A stretch of 64,000 nucleotides of DNA. It comes from Paenibacillus albicereus (GTDB lineage Bacteria; Bacillota; Bacilli; Paenibacillales; Paenibacillaceae). The translations under genes and the position numbers were made by a program. The DNA lies in the NCBI RefSeq assembly GCF_012676905.1, contig NZ_CP051428.1, positions 411,501 to 475,500 on the forward strand. The letters run 5' to 3'. Shown piece by piece: positions 49,967-58,607 of this stretch. The stretch's first letter is position 1, and each line of letters opens with the position of its first letter. The notes below the pieces were generated by a model that was not told the DNA's origin, did not search any database, and was given only the letters and a program-made list of their open reading frames with translations.

Positions 49967-51727
49967 ATGACGACCAAAAGCTACATCAAGGACTATCCCC
50001 GACCTCAGCTGGTCCGGGACAGCTGGATCAGCCTGAACGGAGAATGGCGGTTCGGCTTCGACGACGCGGACGAGGGGGAGCGGCTCGGGTGGCCGCAGCG
50101 GTTCGGAGGGCGTCTCGCCATCGAGGTGCCGTTCACGTACGAGACCAAGGCGAGCGGCATCGGCAGCGAGGAGCATCACGACCGAGTGTGGTACAGCCGC
50201 TCCGTGGACATTCCCGCCGATGGGGAGGGCAAGCGCGCGCTGCTGCATTTCCAGGCGGTGGACTATCGGGCCAAGCTGTGGGTCAACGGCGTCTATGTCG
50301 GCCAGCATGAAGGAGGCTACGCGGCGTTCAAGTTCGACATCACGCAATATCTGGCTTTCGGCGCGGAGAACACGCTGACCGTCAAGGTCGAGGACAGCCT
50401 CGACGCGACGCAGCCGCGCGGCAAGCAGCGCTGGGTGAAGGACAGCTTCGAATGCTTCTACGTGCAGACGACGGGCATCTGGCAGACGGTATGGATGGAG
50501 TTCGTCGAGCCGTCCCATCTGGCAGCCGTCAAGACGACGCCCGACCTCGACGCCCGCACGGTCCGCTTCGAGTACGAGGTGGCGGGGCTGCATCCGGACC
50601 GCGAGCTGCGGCTGGAGACGGTCGTGTCGTTGAAAGGGCAGCCGGTCAAGCAGGCGAGCCTCGTCCTCGACCGGCCTTGGCTGCAGCTGGAGCTCGATCT
50701 CGTCCACGAGGCGAACGGCCCGTGGAAGCATAGCCACTGGTCGCCGGCGCATCCGAATCTGTACGACGTCGAGTTCGTCCTGTACGAGGACGGCCGCGAG
50801 GCCGACCGCACGCGGTCTTATTTCGGCATGCGCAAGATCTCGATCGAGAAGGGTCAGATCCTGCTCAACAACGCGCCGCTCTATCAGCGGCTCATTCTCG
50901 ATCAGGGCTACTGGCCGGACACGCATCTGACGCCGCCGTCGGAGGAGGCGATCCTGGCGGATATCGACCGGGTGCTGGAGATGGGCTACAACGGCGTGCG
51001 CAAGCACATGAAGGTGGAGGATGCGCGCTTCCTCTATTGGTGCGACGTCAAGGGCGTGCTCGTCTGGTCGGAGATGGCGGCGACGTTCGAGTTCAACGAC
51101 CGGGCGGTGGAGCGGTTCACGCGGGAGTGGATGGAGGTCGTGCGTCAGCAGTACCACCACCCTTCGATCATCGCCTGGGTGCCGTTCAACGAGTCGTGGG
51201 GAGTCATGAACATCCTCAAGGACGTGCGCCAGCAGAAATTCACCGAGGCGGTCTACCACTTGACCAAGGCGTTCGATCCGCATCGGCCGGTCGTGTCGAA
51301 CGACGGCTGGGAGCACACCGTATCGGATATCCTGACGCTGCACGACTACGTCGAGCGCGGGGAGGAATTTCTCCGCCGCTATGCGGCCAAGGACGATATC
51401 GTCGGCAACGGGATCAGCTTCAACCGGTGGAAATACGCCTTTGCGGACGGGTACGCCTACCAGGGGCAGCCGGTCATCGTCAGCGAGTTCGGAGGCATCG
51501 CCTTCCGCTCCGAGAAGGGCTGGGGCTACGGCAGCCAGGCCGGCAGCGAGGATAGCTTCCTGGAGCGCTTCCGCAGTATCCACGAGGCGATCCGCGCGAC
51601 GGATTATATCGTCGGCTACTGCTACACGCAGATCACCGACGTGCAGCAGGAGGTCAACGGGCTGCTGACCGAGGACCGCCGGCCCAAGGTGCCGCTGGAG
51701 AAGATCCGCGAGATCAATCTCGGCTAG
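49967..51727 (+). CDS. Intracellular GH2-family glycosidase
   Basis: 586 aa, no signal peptide, so cytoplasmic. Sugar-binding jelly-roll domain about 1-165 (LNGEWRFGFDDADEG, AKLWVNGVYVGQHEGGYAAFKFDIT), Ig-like domain about 170-270, TIM barrel about 275-586. The acid/base Glu409 lies in VPFNESWG and the nucleophile Glu507 in IVSEFGG. Members are beta-galactosidases, beta-glucuronidases or beta-mannosidases; the compact form without C-terminal domains cannot be assigned a substrate. Divergent from the secreted GH43, so the pair may degrade one glycan outside and inside the cell. The ATG follows CAAAGGAGCG. Confidence 0.92.
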   Translation: MTTKSYIKDYPRPQLVRDSWISLNGEWRFGFDDADEGERLGWPQRFGGRLAIEVPFTYETKASGIGSEEHHDRVWYSRSVDIPADGEGKRALLHFQAVDYRAKLWVNGVYVGQHEGGYAAFKFDITQYLAFGAENTLTVKVEDSLDATQPRGKQRWVKDSFECFYVQTTGIWQTVWMEFVEPSHLAAVKTTPDLDARTVRFEYEVAGLHPDRELRLETVVSLKGQPVKQASLVLDRPWLQLELDLVHEANGPWKHSHWSPAHPNLYDVEFVLYEDGREADRTRSYFGMRKISIEKGQILLNNAPLYQRLILDQGYWPDTHLTPPSEEAILADIDRVLEMGYNGVRKHMKVEDARFLYWCDVKGVLVWSEMAATFEFNDRAVERFTREWMEVVRQQYHHPSIIAWVPFNESWGVMNILKDVRQQKFTEAVYHLTKAFDPHRPVVSNDGWEHTVSDILTLHDYVERGEEFLRRYAAKDDIVGNGISFNRWKYAFADGYAYQGQPVIVSEFGGIAFRSEKGWGYGSQAGSEDSFLERFRSIHEAIRATDYIVGYCYTQITDVQQEVNGLLTEDRRPKVPLEKIREINLG

Positions 51728-51932
51728 AAGCTCGGTCAGCCCGGATTTGGCGAGGCCGACAGTCGGAGCCGAATTTGGCGAGGATGGATGCGGCGAGGCC
51801 CGATTCGGCAAGGACGCAGCCGATGCCGAGCGCGTGCCCAGGCCAGCATTCCCCCGCGATGGACGAGGCCGCGATGGCGAGGCCAGCTTCACCCCGCCTT
51901 ACAACGGACGCAAGCGCGTCCGTTTTTCGCGT

Positions 51933-51973
51933 TTTAACCGTTTTTTAACCGGCGTCCTCCCCGGGATTTAACC
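51933..51973 (+). promoter_or_regulatory. TTTAACC direct repeats before the ABC transporter operon
   Basis: TTTAACC occurs at 51933-51939, 51944-51950 and 51967-51973 (steps of 11 and 23 bp). Direct hexamer repeats on an 11-bp step are the usual binding pattern of OmpR-type regulators, such as PhoP (TTAACA-like boxes). A possible -10 TAGGAT is at 51983-51988. The rest of the 51728-51986 gap has imperfect GGCGAGG repeats and no gene. Confidence 0.45.
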
Positions 51974-52007
51974 TCGGTCCGTTAGGATGAAGGCAGAGGT
52001 GATGGAC

Positions 52008-52961
52008 ATGAATCATGGCAACGGCATGCCGCTCGGGCAAGAGGGGCGGCAGCCTTGGCTGCTCGAGACGAGCGGCCTGACGAAGAAGCTCGGCGGCAAG
52101 GCCGTCGTGCGGGACGTGGAGCTCCGGATCGGCGAAGGAGACATATACGGCTTTCTCGGACCGAACGGCGCGGGCAAGACGACGACGATCCGCATGCTGC
52201 TCGGCCTCGCCAAGCCGACGCGCGGCAGGGTGACGGTCTTCGGCAAGGAGTTGGCGAAGAACCGGCTCGACATCCTGAGGCAGGTCGGGTCGCTTGTCGA
52301 GTACCCGTCGTACTACGGCCACCTGACGGGGCGGGAAAATCTGGAGGTCGTGCGCCGTCTGCTGGACGCGCCGCCGGAGCGGATCGCGGAGGCGCTCGGC
52401 ATCGTGCGGCTGGAAAAGGACGCGAACCGCCCCGTGAAGGGCTACTCGCTCGGCATGAAGCAAAGGCTCGGCATCGCCGCCGCCCTGCTCGGGCATCCGC
52501 GGCTGCTCGTGCTGGACGAGCCGACGAACGGCCTCGATCCTGCCGGCATCCAGGAAGTCCGCGAGCTCATCAAAAGCTTGCCGGAGCAGCGCGGCGTCAC
52601 GATCCTGCTGTCGAGCCATCTGCTCTCCGAGGTCGAGCAGATGGCGACTCGGGTCGGCATCATCACGAGCGGCAGCCTGGTGTATCAGGACCGCATCGAG
52701 CAGCTGAAGCGGCGCACCGCCGGCCGCATCCGCCTCGCCGTCAGCGAGCCCGAGGCCGCTTGGAAGCGGCTGCTCGAGCAGGGCCGGGAGGCGCAGCGCG
52801 ACGAGCGCGGCTTGACCGTGCCGGGAGGCGACGACCGCGATATCGCGGCGATCGTGGCCGAGCTCGTACGGGAGCGGCATGCCGTGTACCGCGTCGAGGA
52901 GGAGCGCTCGTCGCTGGAGAGCGTGTTCCTGGAGATGACGGGCACGGGGGGGAGCCTCTGA
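52008..52961 (+). CDS. ABC transporter ATPase, LanF/BcrA-like
   Basis: 317-aa ATPase. Walker A GPNGAGKTTT, Q-loop region QVGSLVEYPSYYGHLTGRENL, signature YSLGMKQRLGIAAALLG, Walker B LLVLDEPTNGLDPAGI and H-loop LSSHLL are intact; the C-terminal extension resembles bacitracin/lantibiotic-type exporters. Start chosen at 52008 after GCAGAGGTG; ATGs at 51987 and 52002 lie on or near the predicted promoter. The stop overlaps the next start (TGATG). Probably energises the two permeases for removal of a membrane-active peptide, or another self-protection role. Confidence 0.92.
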   Translation: MNHGNGMPLGQEGRQPWLLETSGLTKKLGGKAVVRDVELRIGEGDIYGFLGPNGAGKTTTIRMLLGLAKPTRGRVTVFGKELAKNRLDILRQVGSLVEYPSYYGHLTGRENLEVVRRLLDAPPERIAEALGIVRLEKDANRPVKGYSLGMKQRLGIAAALLGHPRLLVLDEPTNGLDPAGIQEVRELIKSLPEQRGVTILLSSHLLSEVEQMATRVGIITSGSLVYQDRIEQLKRRTAGRIRLAVSEPEAAWKRLLEQGREAQRDERGLTVPGGDDRDIAAIVAELVRERHAVYRVEEERSSLESVFLEMTGTGGSL

Positions 52962-53677
52962 TGCTCGGACGGGCGATGTCGGCCGAATGGCTCAAGCTCA
53001 AGCGGAAATGGATCCTCGCGCTGGCGGTCATCGGCCCGCTCGGCGTCGTCCTGCTGCAGGCCGTCAACTACGGGCTCCGCTACGACTATTTGATGAAGCG
53101 CCACGCGGACGACCCGTGGGGCGGGCTGCTGCAGGGCACGACCGGCCTCATGCTGCCGGCGCTGTTCATCGGGCTGGCGCTCGTCGCCTCGCTGTCCGCG
53201 GGCGTCGAGCATGCGGCGGGCGGCTGGAAGCAGCTGCTGGCGCTGCCGCTGACGCGGATGCAGGTGTTCGCGGCCAAGACGATCGTGCTGCTGCTGCTCC
53301 TGCTGCTGTCGTGCACGCTGCTGCTCGCGTTTACGCTGGCGTTCGGCTTTGCGCTCGGCTTCGGCTTGGAAGGGCTGCCTTGGCTTGATCTGCTGCGGCA
53401 GTCTTATGCTCCTTATGCGGCGGCGATGCCGTTCGTCGCGCTGCAGATCGGGTTGTCCCTGGCGATGAGCAACCAGGCGGCGCCGATGACGATCGGCGTG
53501 CTCGGCATGGTCGTCAGCATGTTCGGGGTGCTGCTGCCGGACTGGGTTCCGTACAACTGGCCGTGGCTCGCGCTGGAGTCGGCGACCGCGCTGCGTGCGG
53601 CGGCCGCCGGGCTGACCGGAGGCTTGCTGCTGCTCGCGGCGGGCTGCATTCATTTTACGCGGAAGGACGTGAGCTGA
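52961..53677 (+). CDS. ABC transporter permease 1, LanE/LanG-like
   Basis: 238 aa, six predicted TM helices, starting MLGRAMSAEWLKLKRKWILALAVIGPLG, the usual cytoplasmic start of the ABC-2 lantibiotic-immunity permeases. GVEHAAGGWKQLLALPLTRMQVFAAK is the conserved coupling region also present in the second permease (FEHASGGWKQLLALPVRPGAVYLSK). Overlaps the ATPase gene by one base. Followed by a reiterated 50-bp element before permease 2. Confidence 0.88.
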   Translation: MLGRAMSAEWLKLKRKWILALAVIGPLGVVLLQAVNYGLRYDYLMKRHADDPWGGLLQGTTGLMLPALFIGLALVASLSAGVEHAAGGWKQLLALPLTRMQVFAAKTIVLLLLLLLSCTLLLAFTLAFGFALGFGLEGLPWLDLLRQSYAPYAAAMPFVALQIGLSLAMSNQAAPMTIGVLGMVVSMFGVLLPDWVPYNWPWLALESATALRAAAAGLTGGLLLLAAGCIHFTRKDVS

Positions 53678-53727
53678 CATGGGGGGCTGCTGTCGGCGGA
53701 GTGGCAACGAGAGGAGCGAGAGCGGAC

Positions 53728-53781
53728 ATGAGGAGACTGCTGTCGGTAGAATGGGCTCGAGAGGAGCGAGAGCGGACATGA
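53728..53781 (+). CDS. Mini-ORF 1 from the reiterated start region
   Basis: 17 codons, MRRLLSVEWAREERERT, followed by a TGA that overlaps the next start as ATGA. The first nine residues copy the start of permease 2 (MRRLLSAEW). It has the same GAGGAGCGAGAGCGGAC ribosome region. Whether the peptide matters or only the coupling of translation is unknown. Confidence 0.5.
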   Translation: MRRLLSVEWAREERERT

Positions 53782-53831
53782 GGGAACTGCTGTCGGTGAA
53801 ATGGGCACGAGGGGAGCGAGAGCGGACATGA
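53778..53831 (+). CDS. Mini-ORF 2 from the reiterated start region
   Basis: 17 codons, MRELLSVKWARGERERT, ending in ATGA that overlaps the permease-2 start. Also the 3' end of a longer 50-codon frame beginning at 53679. Forms the last step of a chain of overlapping stops and starts leading into permease 2. Confidence 0.5.
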   Translation: MRELLSVKWARGERERT

Positions 53832-54556
53832 GGAGACTGCTGTCGGCTGAATGGCTCAAGCTGCGCCGCTCCATCGTCTGGCTGCTGCTGCCGGTCAGCC
53901 CGCTGATCGCTTTCGCCATCGCGTGGAAGGCTCCGCTGGAGGCGATCGGCGGAGCGGGCTGGATGGAGGCGTACATCATCAGCGCCAACGTGCATGGCCT
54001 GCTGTTCCTGCCGCTGCTCGTCGGCATCTTCGGAGCGCTGCTATGCCGCTTCGAGCATGCCTCAGGCGGCTGGAAGCAGCTGCTCGCGCTGCCGGTCCGT
54101 CCAGGCGCGGTCTATCTATCCAAGCTGGCGGCGCTGCTCGGCCTCATCGCCTTGCTGCAGCTGCTGCTCGGAGCGGCGCTGCTCGCCGGCGGGCTGCTGC
54201 GCGGCATGGACGGCGGCGTGCCGTGGACAGAGCTCGGCCTGGCGCTGCTCGGCGGGTGGGTCGCCTGCCTGCCGCTGGCGGCGCTGCAGCTATGGGCCTC
54301 GTTCGCGTGGTCCAGCTTCGCGGCTCCGCTCGTGCTCGGAGCGGTGTTCACGCTGCCTAACGTGCTCGTCATCAACTCCGAGCGATTCGCGCCTTGGTAT
54401 CCATGGGCGCAGCCGCTGCTCGCGATGATGCCGCGATCGGAGGACGGCTTCTCGAGCTTCAACGTCCCGCTCGAGTCGCTGACGTTCGTCATCGGCGGCA
54501 GCTTCATGCTGTTCCTGGCCGGAGGATGGCTGCATTTCCGCCGGCGGGCGGTGTAG
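53828..54556 (+). CDS. ABC transporter permease 2, LanE/LanG-like
   Basis: 242 aa with about six TM helices, starting MRRLLSAEWLKLRRSIVWLLLPVSPLIAF. The GGWKQLLALPVRP coupling segment and overall layout match permease 1. Third gene of the LanFEG-like unit. Its ribosome site GGGGAGCGAGAGCGGAC is the last copy of the 50-bp reiterated element; the start overlaps the stop of mini-ORF 2. A terminator follows. Confidence 0.88.
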   Translation: MRRLLSAEWLKLRRSIVWLLLPVSPLIAFAIAWKAPLEAIGGAGWMEAYIISANVHGLLFLPLLVGIFGALLCRFEHASGGWKQLLALPVRPGAVYLSKLAALLGLIALLQLLLGAALLAGGLLRGMDGGVPWTELGLALLGGWVACLPLAALQLWASFAWSSFAAPLVLGAVFTLPNVLVINSERFAPWYPWAQPLLAMMPRSEDGFSSFNVPLESLTFVIGGSFMLFLAGGWLHFRRRAV

Positions 54557-54603
54557 CGACGGGGGCTTGCGGCTTGAGGCTCCGGCTGCGTCATCATGAA
54601 AGT

Positions 54604-54643
54604 AAAGCGTCCGAACCGCCTTGAAGGGGGTTCGGACGCTTTT
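54604..54643. terminator. Terminator of the ABC transporter operon
   Basis: Arms AAGCGTCCGAACC and GGTTCGGACGCTT with a loop of about ten bases and TTTT tail; between convergent units. Confidence 0.87.
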
Positions 54644-54789
54644 CGGGTTTCCGGCAAAGCTTGGTTGATTGTATCGCAGCCACCGGAACAAAGACGCCGT
54701 ACACGAGCCCCGGCGCCCGGTGTAGCCGTCTGCGCCTGACTGCACGGCCCTGCCCCGGCAACCCGACGGCCGCGGTCGTGGCCGGTCGG

Positions 54790-55533
54790 CTAGGCGAGCT
54801 CCGGCTTGTCGGCCGCGATCAGGAAGAACATCGGCCTTCGAACTTCCTCCGCCCAGGCGGGATTGCGCTTCAGCATCTCCGCCGTCGGAGCGAGCTCCGA
54901 CAGCTGGCGGATCGCGAAGCCGGCCGCAAGCAGCGCGTTCAGATAGGTCGAGACGGTGCGGTGGTATTTGATGACGTCGCTGCCGAGGAACCGGGCGGAG
55001 CGCAGGCCTTGGTCGTGATAGCGGTCGACGGGCCAGTGCAGCTTTTCGCCGTTCCTCCCATACTGCCAATCCTGCGCCGGCAAGGCGGTGAAGATCGGGT
55101 GCTCGACCGAGAACACGAAGCTGCCGCCGTCCGCGAGCGCCTTGTGCACGTTCGCCGCCGCTGCGGAGAAGTCGTCGACATAGTGGAACGCGAGCGAGCT
55201 GAGCACGACGTCGAACTGTCCCGGGTCAAAGGCGATGTCCTCGATGGCGCCGCGCCGATAGTCGATGGCCGGATCGTCCGTCAGCTCGCGCGCCCGTTCC
55301 AGCATCTTTTCCGACAAGTCGATGCCGAGCACCGATGCCGCCCCTTGCTCCCGAGCGTACCGGGCATGCCAGCCGTACCCGCAGCCGAGGTCGAGCACGC
55401 GCTTGCCGGCCAGCGGAGGCAGCATGGCGCGCAGCGCCGGCCATTCGCCGGCGGCGTCCAGCCCGCCCTCCGAGCGCGGCATTTGGCTGTAGCGGTCAAA
55501 AAAGTCCGGATCGTCATACTTGTTTTCTTTCAT
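54790..55533 (-). CDS. Class I SAM-dependent methyltransferase
   Basis: 247 aa. SAM motif I VLDLGCGYGWHARYA, motif II GIDLSEKMLERA, then FDVVLSSLAFHYVDDF (Methyltransf_11/25 type), and a C-terminal region DRYHDQGLRSARFLGSDVIKYHRTVSTYLNALLAAGFAI common to small-molecule methylases of Bacillota. Substrate not predictable. The ATG follows AGAAGGGGGC. Convergent to the ABC transporter. Confidence 0.9.
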   Translation of the reverse strand: MKENKYDDPDFFDRYSQMPRSEGGLDAAGEWPALRAMLPPLAGKRVLDLGCGYGWHARYAREQGAASVLGIDLSEKMLERARELTDDPAIDYRRGAIEDIAFDPGQFDVVLSSLAFHYVDDFSAAAANVHKALADGGSFVFSVEHPIFTALPAQDWQYGRNGEKLHWPVDRYHDQGLRSARFLGSDVIKYHRTVSTYLNALLAAGFAIRQLSELAPTAEMLKRNPAWAEEVRRPMFFLIAADKPELA

Positions 55534-55651
55534 CGTGCAAGCCCCCTTCTCTCTTATTCTACCTCACCGCTCCTCAGCGCAACCGGCCTAGAACGGCTTC
55601 AGCCGATTTTTACGAAAGGGGCTGAAGCGCCGGATAGGCGAGGCGCGGCTG

Positions 55652-55690
55652 CAAAAAAAAGCAAAGCCCGGCCTCGCAAGGAGGCCGGGC
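55652..55690 (-). terminator. Terminator downstream of the chitinase gene
   Basis: Minus strand GCCCGGCCTC / GAGGCCGGGC hairpin (55666-55690) followed by TTTGCTTTTTTTT. It lies about 305 nt after the chitinase stop. The sequence between holds a 21-bp near-perfect direct repeat (55861-55881 and 55909-55929, CCGTCCGC-GACCCGC) and no gene I can support. Confidence 0.8.
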
Positions 55691-55994
55691 AGATGGCGAT
55701 CGGCTCGGCGAAGCGGGGGAGCCGGCCGTGGAAGGCTGAAGCGGGTCGGGTACATGCAGGCAGGCATCCCGGCCAGGCGGGAAGGCATTTCTAGGTCAGG
55801 CCTCTCCGTCCCCCGGGCGGGAAGGCGGGAGCAACTGCTGCACGGCCGCCGAATTTCGTGCCGTCCGCGGACCCGCGGCTTTTGACGTCCGCGTCTCGGC
55901 AGCTCCAGCCGTCCGCAGACCCGCAGCTTCGGCTGGTCCAAGTACAGTTCAGCCGTCGATCCATCGGTTCGAGATCAATCCGCAGCAACCCGGC

Positions 55995-57362
55995 TTAGCC
56001 GAAGTAGCCCTTCATGGCGTTGGACCAGACGTAGTTCGTCGTTTTGTCCCAGTTGATGGACCAGGTCATGACGCCGCGGAAGCCGGAGTAGCCGCCCGGA
56101 GTCTGCAGCGTGTACTGGCCGCCGAACGACTGGCCTTTGGTGAGGTAGTTGAGCGCCTTGACGATGTCGGCCGGCTGCGTGTAGCCGCCGCCCGCTGCGG
56201 CAGGCGATGAAGGCAGGCCGATCGCGACCTGGTCGGCGCGCAGCGCCGGGAAGACGTTCGAGGCATTGCCGGCGACCGGGAAGCCTTTCAGCAGCACCTC
56301 GGCCATGGCGACCTGGAAGTCGGCCGTGCCTTGGGCGTAGGACTTGCCGTCAAGTCCTTGCATGGAACCGCTGTTGTAATGCTGGACGTGGATGTAGTCG
56401 AGCTGGTCGCGCACGGCATGGATGACTGGCAGATACGCGCCCCACGGCCCGCCGTAGGCGATCTGTCCGCCCTGCACGTAGGCCGTCTCCGGCGCCATCG
56501 TCAGGTCGAAGCCGGAGCCGTACGTCGCCATGATCTCCTTGATGGCGCTGATGAGGTTGACCACCTTCGGCGTCGTCGGGTTCTTGAAGTCGGTGTCGCC
56601 GCCGTTCAGCGACAGCGAGCTGCCTTCGAGGTCGATGTCGATGCCGTCGAAGCCGTAGGTGTTGATGATGGTCTTGAGCGAGTTGACGAAATTGGTCTTG
56701 GCCGCCGCCGTGTTCAGCTCGACGGTCGCGTTGGCGCCGCCGATGGAGATGTGCACGCGGCGTCCCTGGCTTTGCAGGTAGGCGATGTCGGCCTTGAACT
56801 GGGCCGGCGTCGTCTGGAACGGCTCGAACGTCAGCGTCGCTTGATCGCTCAGCGTCTCGGCAAAGCTGACATTGATGACGTTGAAGTTCGACGACACGTC
56901 GCGCAGCGGAATGACGCCGGAGCCGTTGTCGAAGTTATGCCAGTAGCCGACGACGACCTTGCCGGTCGAAGGCGTGGCGGAAGGCTTCGGCGTGGCGGTC
57001 GGCACGACCGTCGGCGTCGGAGTGGCCGTCGGAGTCGGCGTCTTCGTCGGAGTCGGCGTGATCGTCGCGGTCGGAGTCGGCGTCACGGTCGGCTTGGGCG
57101 TCGGGGTCGGTGTCGGAGTGGCCGTCGGAGTCGGCGTCGTGCCGCCCGTCGGCGTCCACAGCGCAGGCACGTTCGGCGGCTCCCAGCCGGTCAGAGCCGT
57201 ATGGGCCTGCACGCAGCGGTAATCCTTGCCGGCGTACGTCACGATGTCATTCGCCTTGTAGGCCGTGCCGGGCGTCCAGGCCGCGGCGCCGAATACCGTC
57301 GCCGGCACGATCGCCACCAGCAGCATGAGAATCAAGGTAAGGGCAAGACTTTTGCGTTTCAT
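55995..57362 (-). CDS. Chitinase, GH18 with N-terminal CBM5/12
   Basis: 455 aa. Signal peptide (LALTLILMLLVAIVPATVFGA), chitin-binding CBM5/12 (AWTPGTAYKANDIVTYAGKDYRCVQAHTALTGWEPPNVPALW, about 28-72), Thr/Pro linker about 75-135, GH18 domain about 138-455 with HISIGGANA and the catalytic DGIDIDLEG (acid Glu about 246); YVQGGQIAYGG and IHVQHYNSG complete the cleft. Secreted chitin hydrolase resembling Bacillus ChiA/ChiD-like single-domain enzymes. The ATG at 57362 follows GAAAGGGGATGG; an in-frame TTG just upstream is not needed. Confidence 0.94.
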   Translation of the reverse strand: MKRKSLALTLILMLLVAIVPATVFGAAAWTPGTAYKANDIVTYAGKDYRCVQAHTALTGWEPPNVPALWTPTGGTTPTPTATPTPTPTPKPTVTPTPTATITPTPTKTPTPTATPTPTVVPTATPKPSATPSTGKVVVGYWHNFDNGSGVIPLRDVSSNFNVINVSFAETLSDQATLTFEPFQTTPAQFKADIAYLQSQGRRVHISIGGANATVELNTAAAKTNFVNSLKTIINTYGFDGIDIDLEGSSLSLNGGDTDFKNPTTPKVVNLISAIKEIMATYGSGFDLTMAPETAYVQGGQIAYGGPWGAYLPVIHAVRDQLDYIHVQHYNSGSMQGLDGKSYAQGTADFQVAMAEVLLKGFPVAGNASNVFPALRADQVAIGLPSSPAAAGGGYTQPADIVKALNYLTKGQSFGGQYTLQTPGGYSGFRGVMTWSINWDKTTNYVWSNAMKGYFG

Positions 57363-57502
57363 CAATCCATCCCCTTTCGGAATTTCCTTGCGGAATCTTC
57401 CTCTCTATTGGACCACTGAAATAGATTTCAGATAAGGGAGAATATTCCGAGAATCAGGGGCAGATTTTTTGCGAGCGCCGATTCGTGTCGGGCGTTCGCG
57501 AG

Positions 57503-57511
57503 TGCTATAAT
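57503..57511 (+). promoter_or_regulatory. Extended -10 promoter of the YqjA-like gene
   Basis: TGCTATAAT, with perfect TATAAT, 36 nt before the start codon; no convincing -35. Confidence 0.6.
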
Positions 57512-57546
57512 CGAGGGGACATTTTCGACCAGACAAGGAGCCACAC

Positions 57547-58476
57547 ATGAGGATCGGATTCCGCACGCTCAAAACCGCCGTCGGCGTCAGCCTGTCCGTG
57601 CTGACGGCCCAGCAGCTCGGCCTGCTGAACTTCGCCTCCGCCGGCATCCTCACGCTGCTCTGCATCCAGAAGACGAGGCGGCAGTCGTTCAACGCGATCT
57701 GGGAGCGGCTGCTCGCCTGCGTCGTCGGGATCGCGGTCTCGGGACTGGCCTTCGAGCTGGCCGGGTACTACGCGCTGCTGTTCGTGCCGATCTATCTGGT
57801 GCTGATCCCGCTATGCGTCGGGCTGCGCTGCACCGGCGGCATCGCCAGCAGCTCCGTCATCATGATGCATGTGTACGTCCACGGCGACCTGACGCTCTCG
57901 TTCATCGGCAATGAGCTGGCGCTGATCGCGATCGGCCTCGGCCTGTCGCTCGTCGTCAACCTGTACATGCCGGGCATCGAGCGCCAGGTGATGAGCCTCC
58001 GGCGGCGCATCGAGGCCAACATCGAGCGCATCCTGCGCGAGCTGGCGATCTACCTCAAGGACGGCAGCAGCCTGTGGGACGGACGCGAGCTGCTGGAGCT
58101 CGACAAGCTGCTGGAGCAGGCGCGGGCGCTCGGCGTGCAGGCGACGGAGAACGACTTCAGCGGCCGGCGCAGCCTGTTCTACACCTACTATGAGAGACGA
58201 AGGCGGCAAGCCGACATCTTGAAGACGATGATGCCGCTCGTCTCCCAGGTCGATGCGAAGCTGGAGCAGGGACGCCGGATCGGCGAGTTCCTGGACGACC
58301 TGGCCGACCACTGGAACACGATTCCCGGCGGCCGCGACTACCACGAGCGGCTGCGCTCGATCCGCGACTACCATAAGGAGCTCCCGCTGCCTGAGACGCG
58401 CGAGGAGTTCGAGACGAGGGCCAGCCTGTACGGCATGGCCAACGAGCTGGAACGGTTCATCCTGACGCTGGCGTAA
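57547..58476 (+). CDS. YqjA-like aromatic acid exporter family membrane protein
   Basis: 309 aa. Four to five TM helices in the first about 145 residues (GVSLSVLTAQQLGLLNFASAGILTLLCIQKTRRQSFNAIWERLLACVVGIAVSGLAFEL), characteristic of the ArAE_1 domain, and a C-terminal helical cytosolic domain (RRIEANIERILRELAIYLKDGSSLWDGRELLELDKLLEQARALG) of the ArAE_1_C type. B. subtilis YqjA is the model member, with no defined substrate. The ATG follows CAAGGAGCC. Monocistronic. Confidence 0.9.
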   Translation: MRIGFRTLKTAVGVSLSVLTAQQLGLLNFASAGILTLLCIQKTRRQSFNAIWERLLACVVGIAVSGLAFELAGYYALLFVPIYLVLIPLCVGLRCTGGIASSSVIMMHVYVHGDLTLSFIGNELALIAIGLGLSLVVNLYMPGIERQVMSLRRRIEANIERILRELAIYLKDGSSLWDGRELLELDKLLEQARALGVQATENDFSGRRSLFYTYYERRRRQADILKTMMPLVSQVDAKLEQGRRIGEFLDDLADHWNTIPGGRDYHERLRSIRDYHKELPLPETREEFETRASLYGMANELERFILTLA

Positions 58477-58607
58477 GCCGGACGGAGGAGGGCCGTTTTT
58501 TCATTTCTTTACAAGAACGAAAAGAAACGTTGATTTTCCCCTGAACCGCGCTCGATACGCTTGTCCGGATGAAAGCAACCTGGATGGATAGGGGCGGGAG
58601 TGGACTC

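Larger units (their letters stand above)
53679..53846 (+). repeat. 50-bp repeat of the permease-2 start region, four copies
   Basis: CTGCTGTCGG occurs at 53687, 53737, 53787 and 53837, exactly 50 bp apart, each preceded (except at the first) by GAGAGCGGACATGAG, i.e. ribosome site and start codon. The last copy is the true 5' end of permease 2. Copies 2 and 3 make complete mini-ORFs (see below). Confidence 0.9.
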
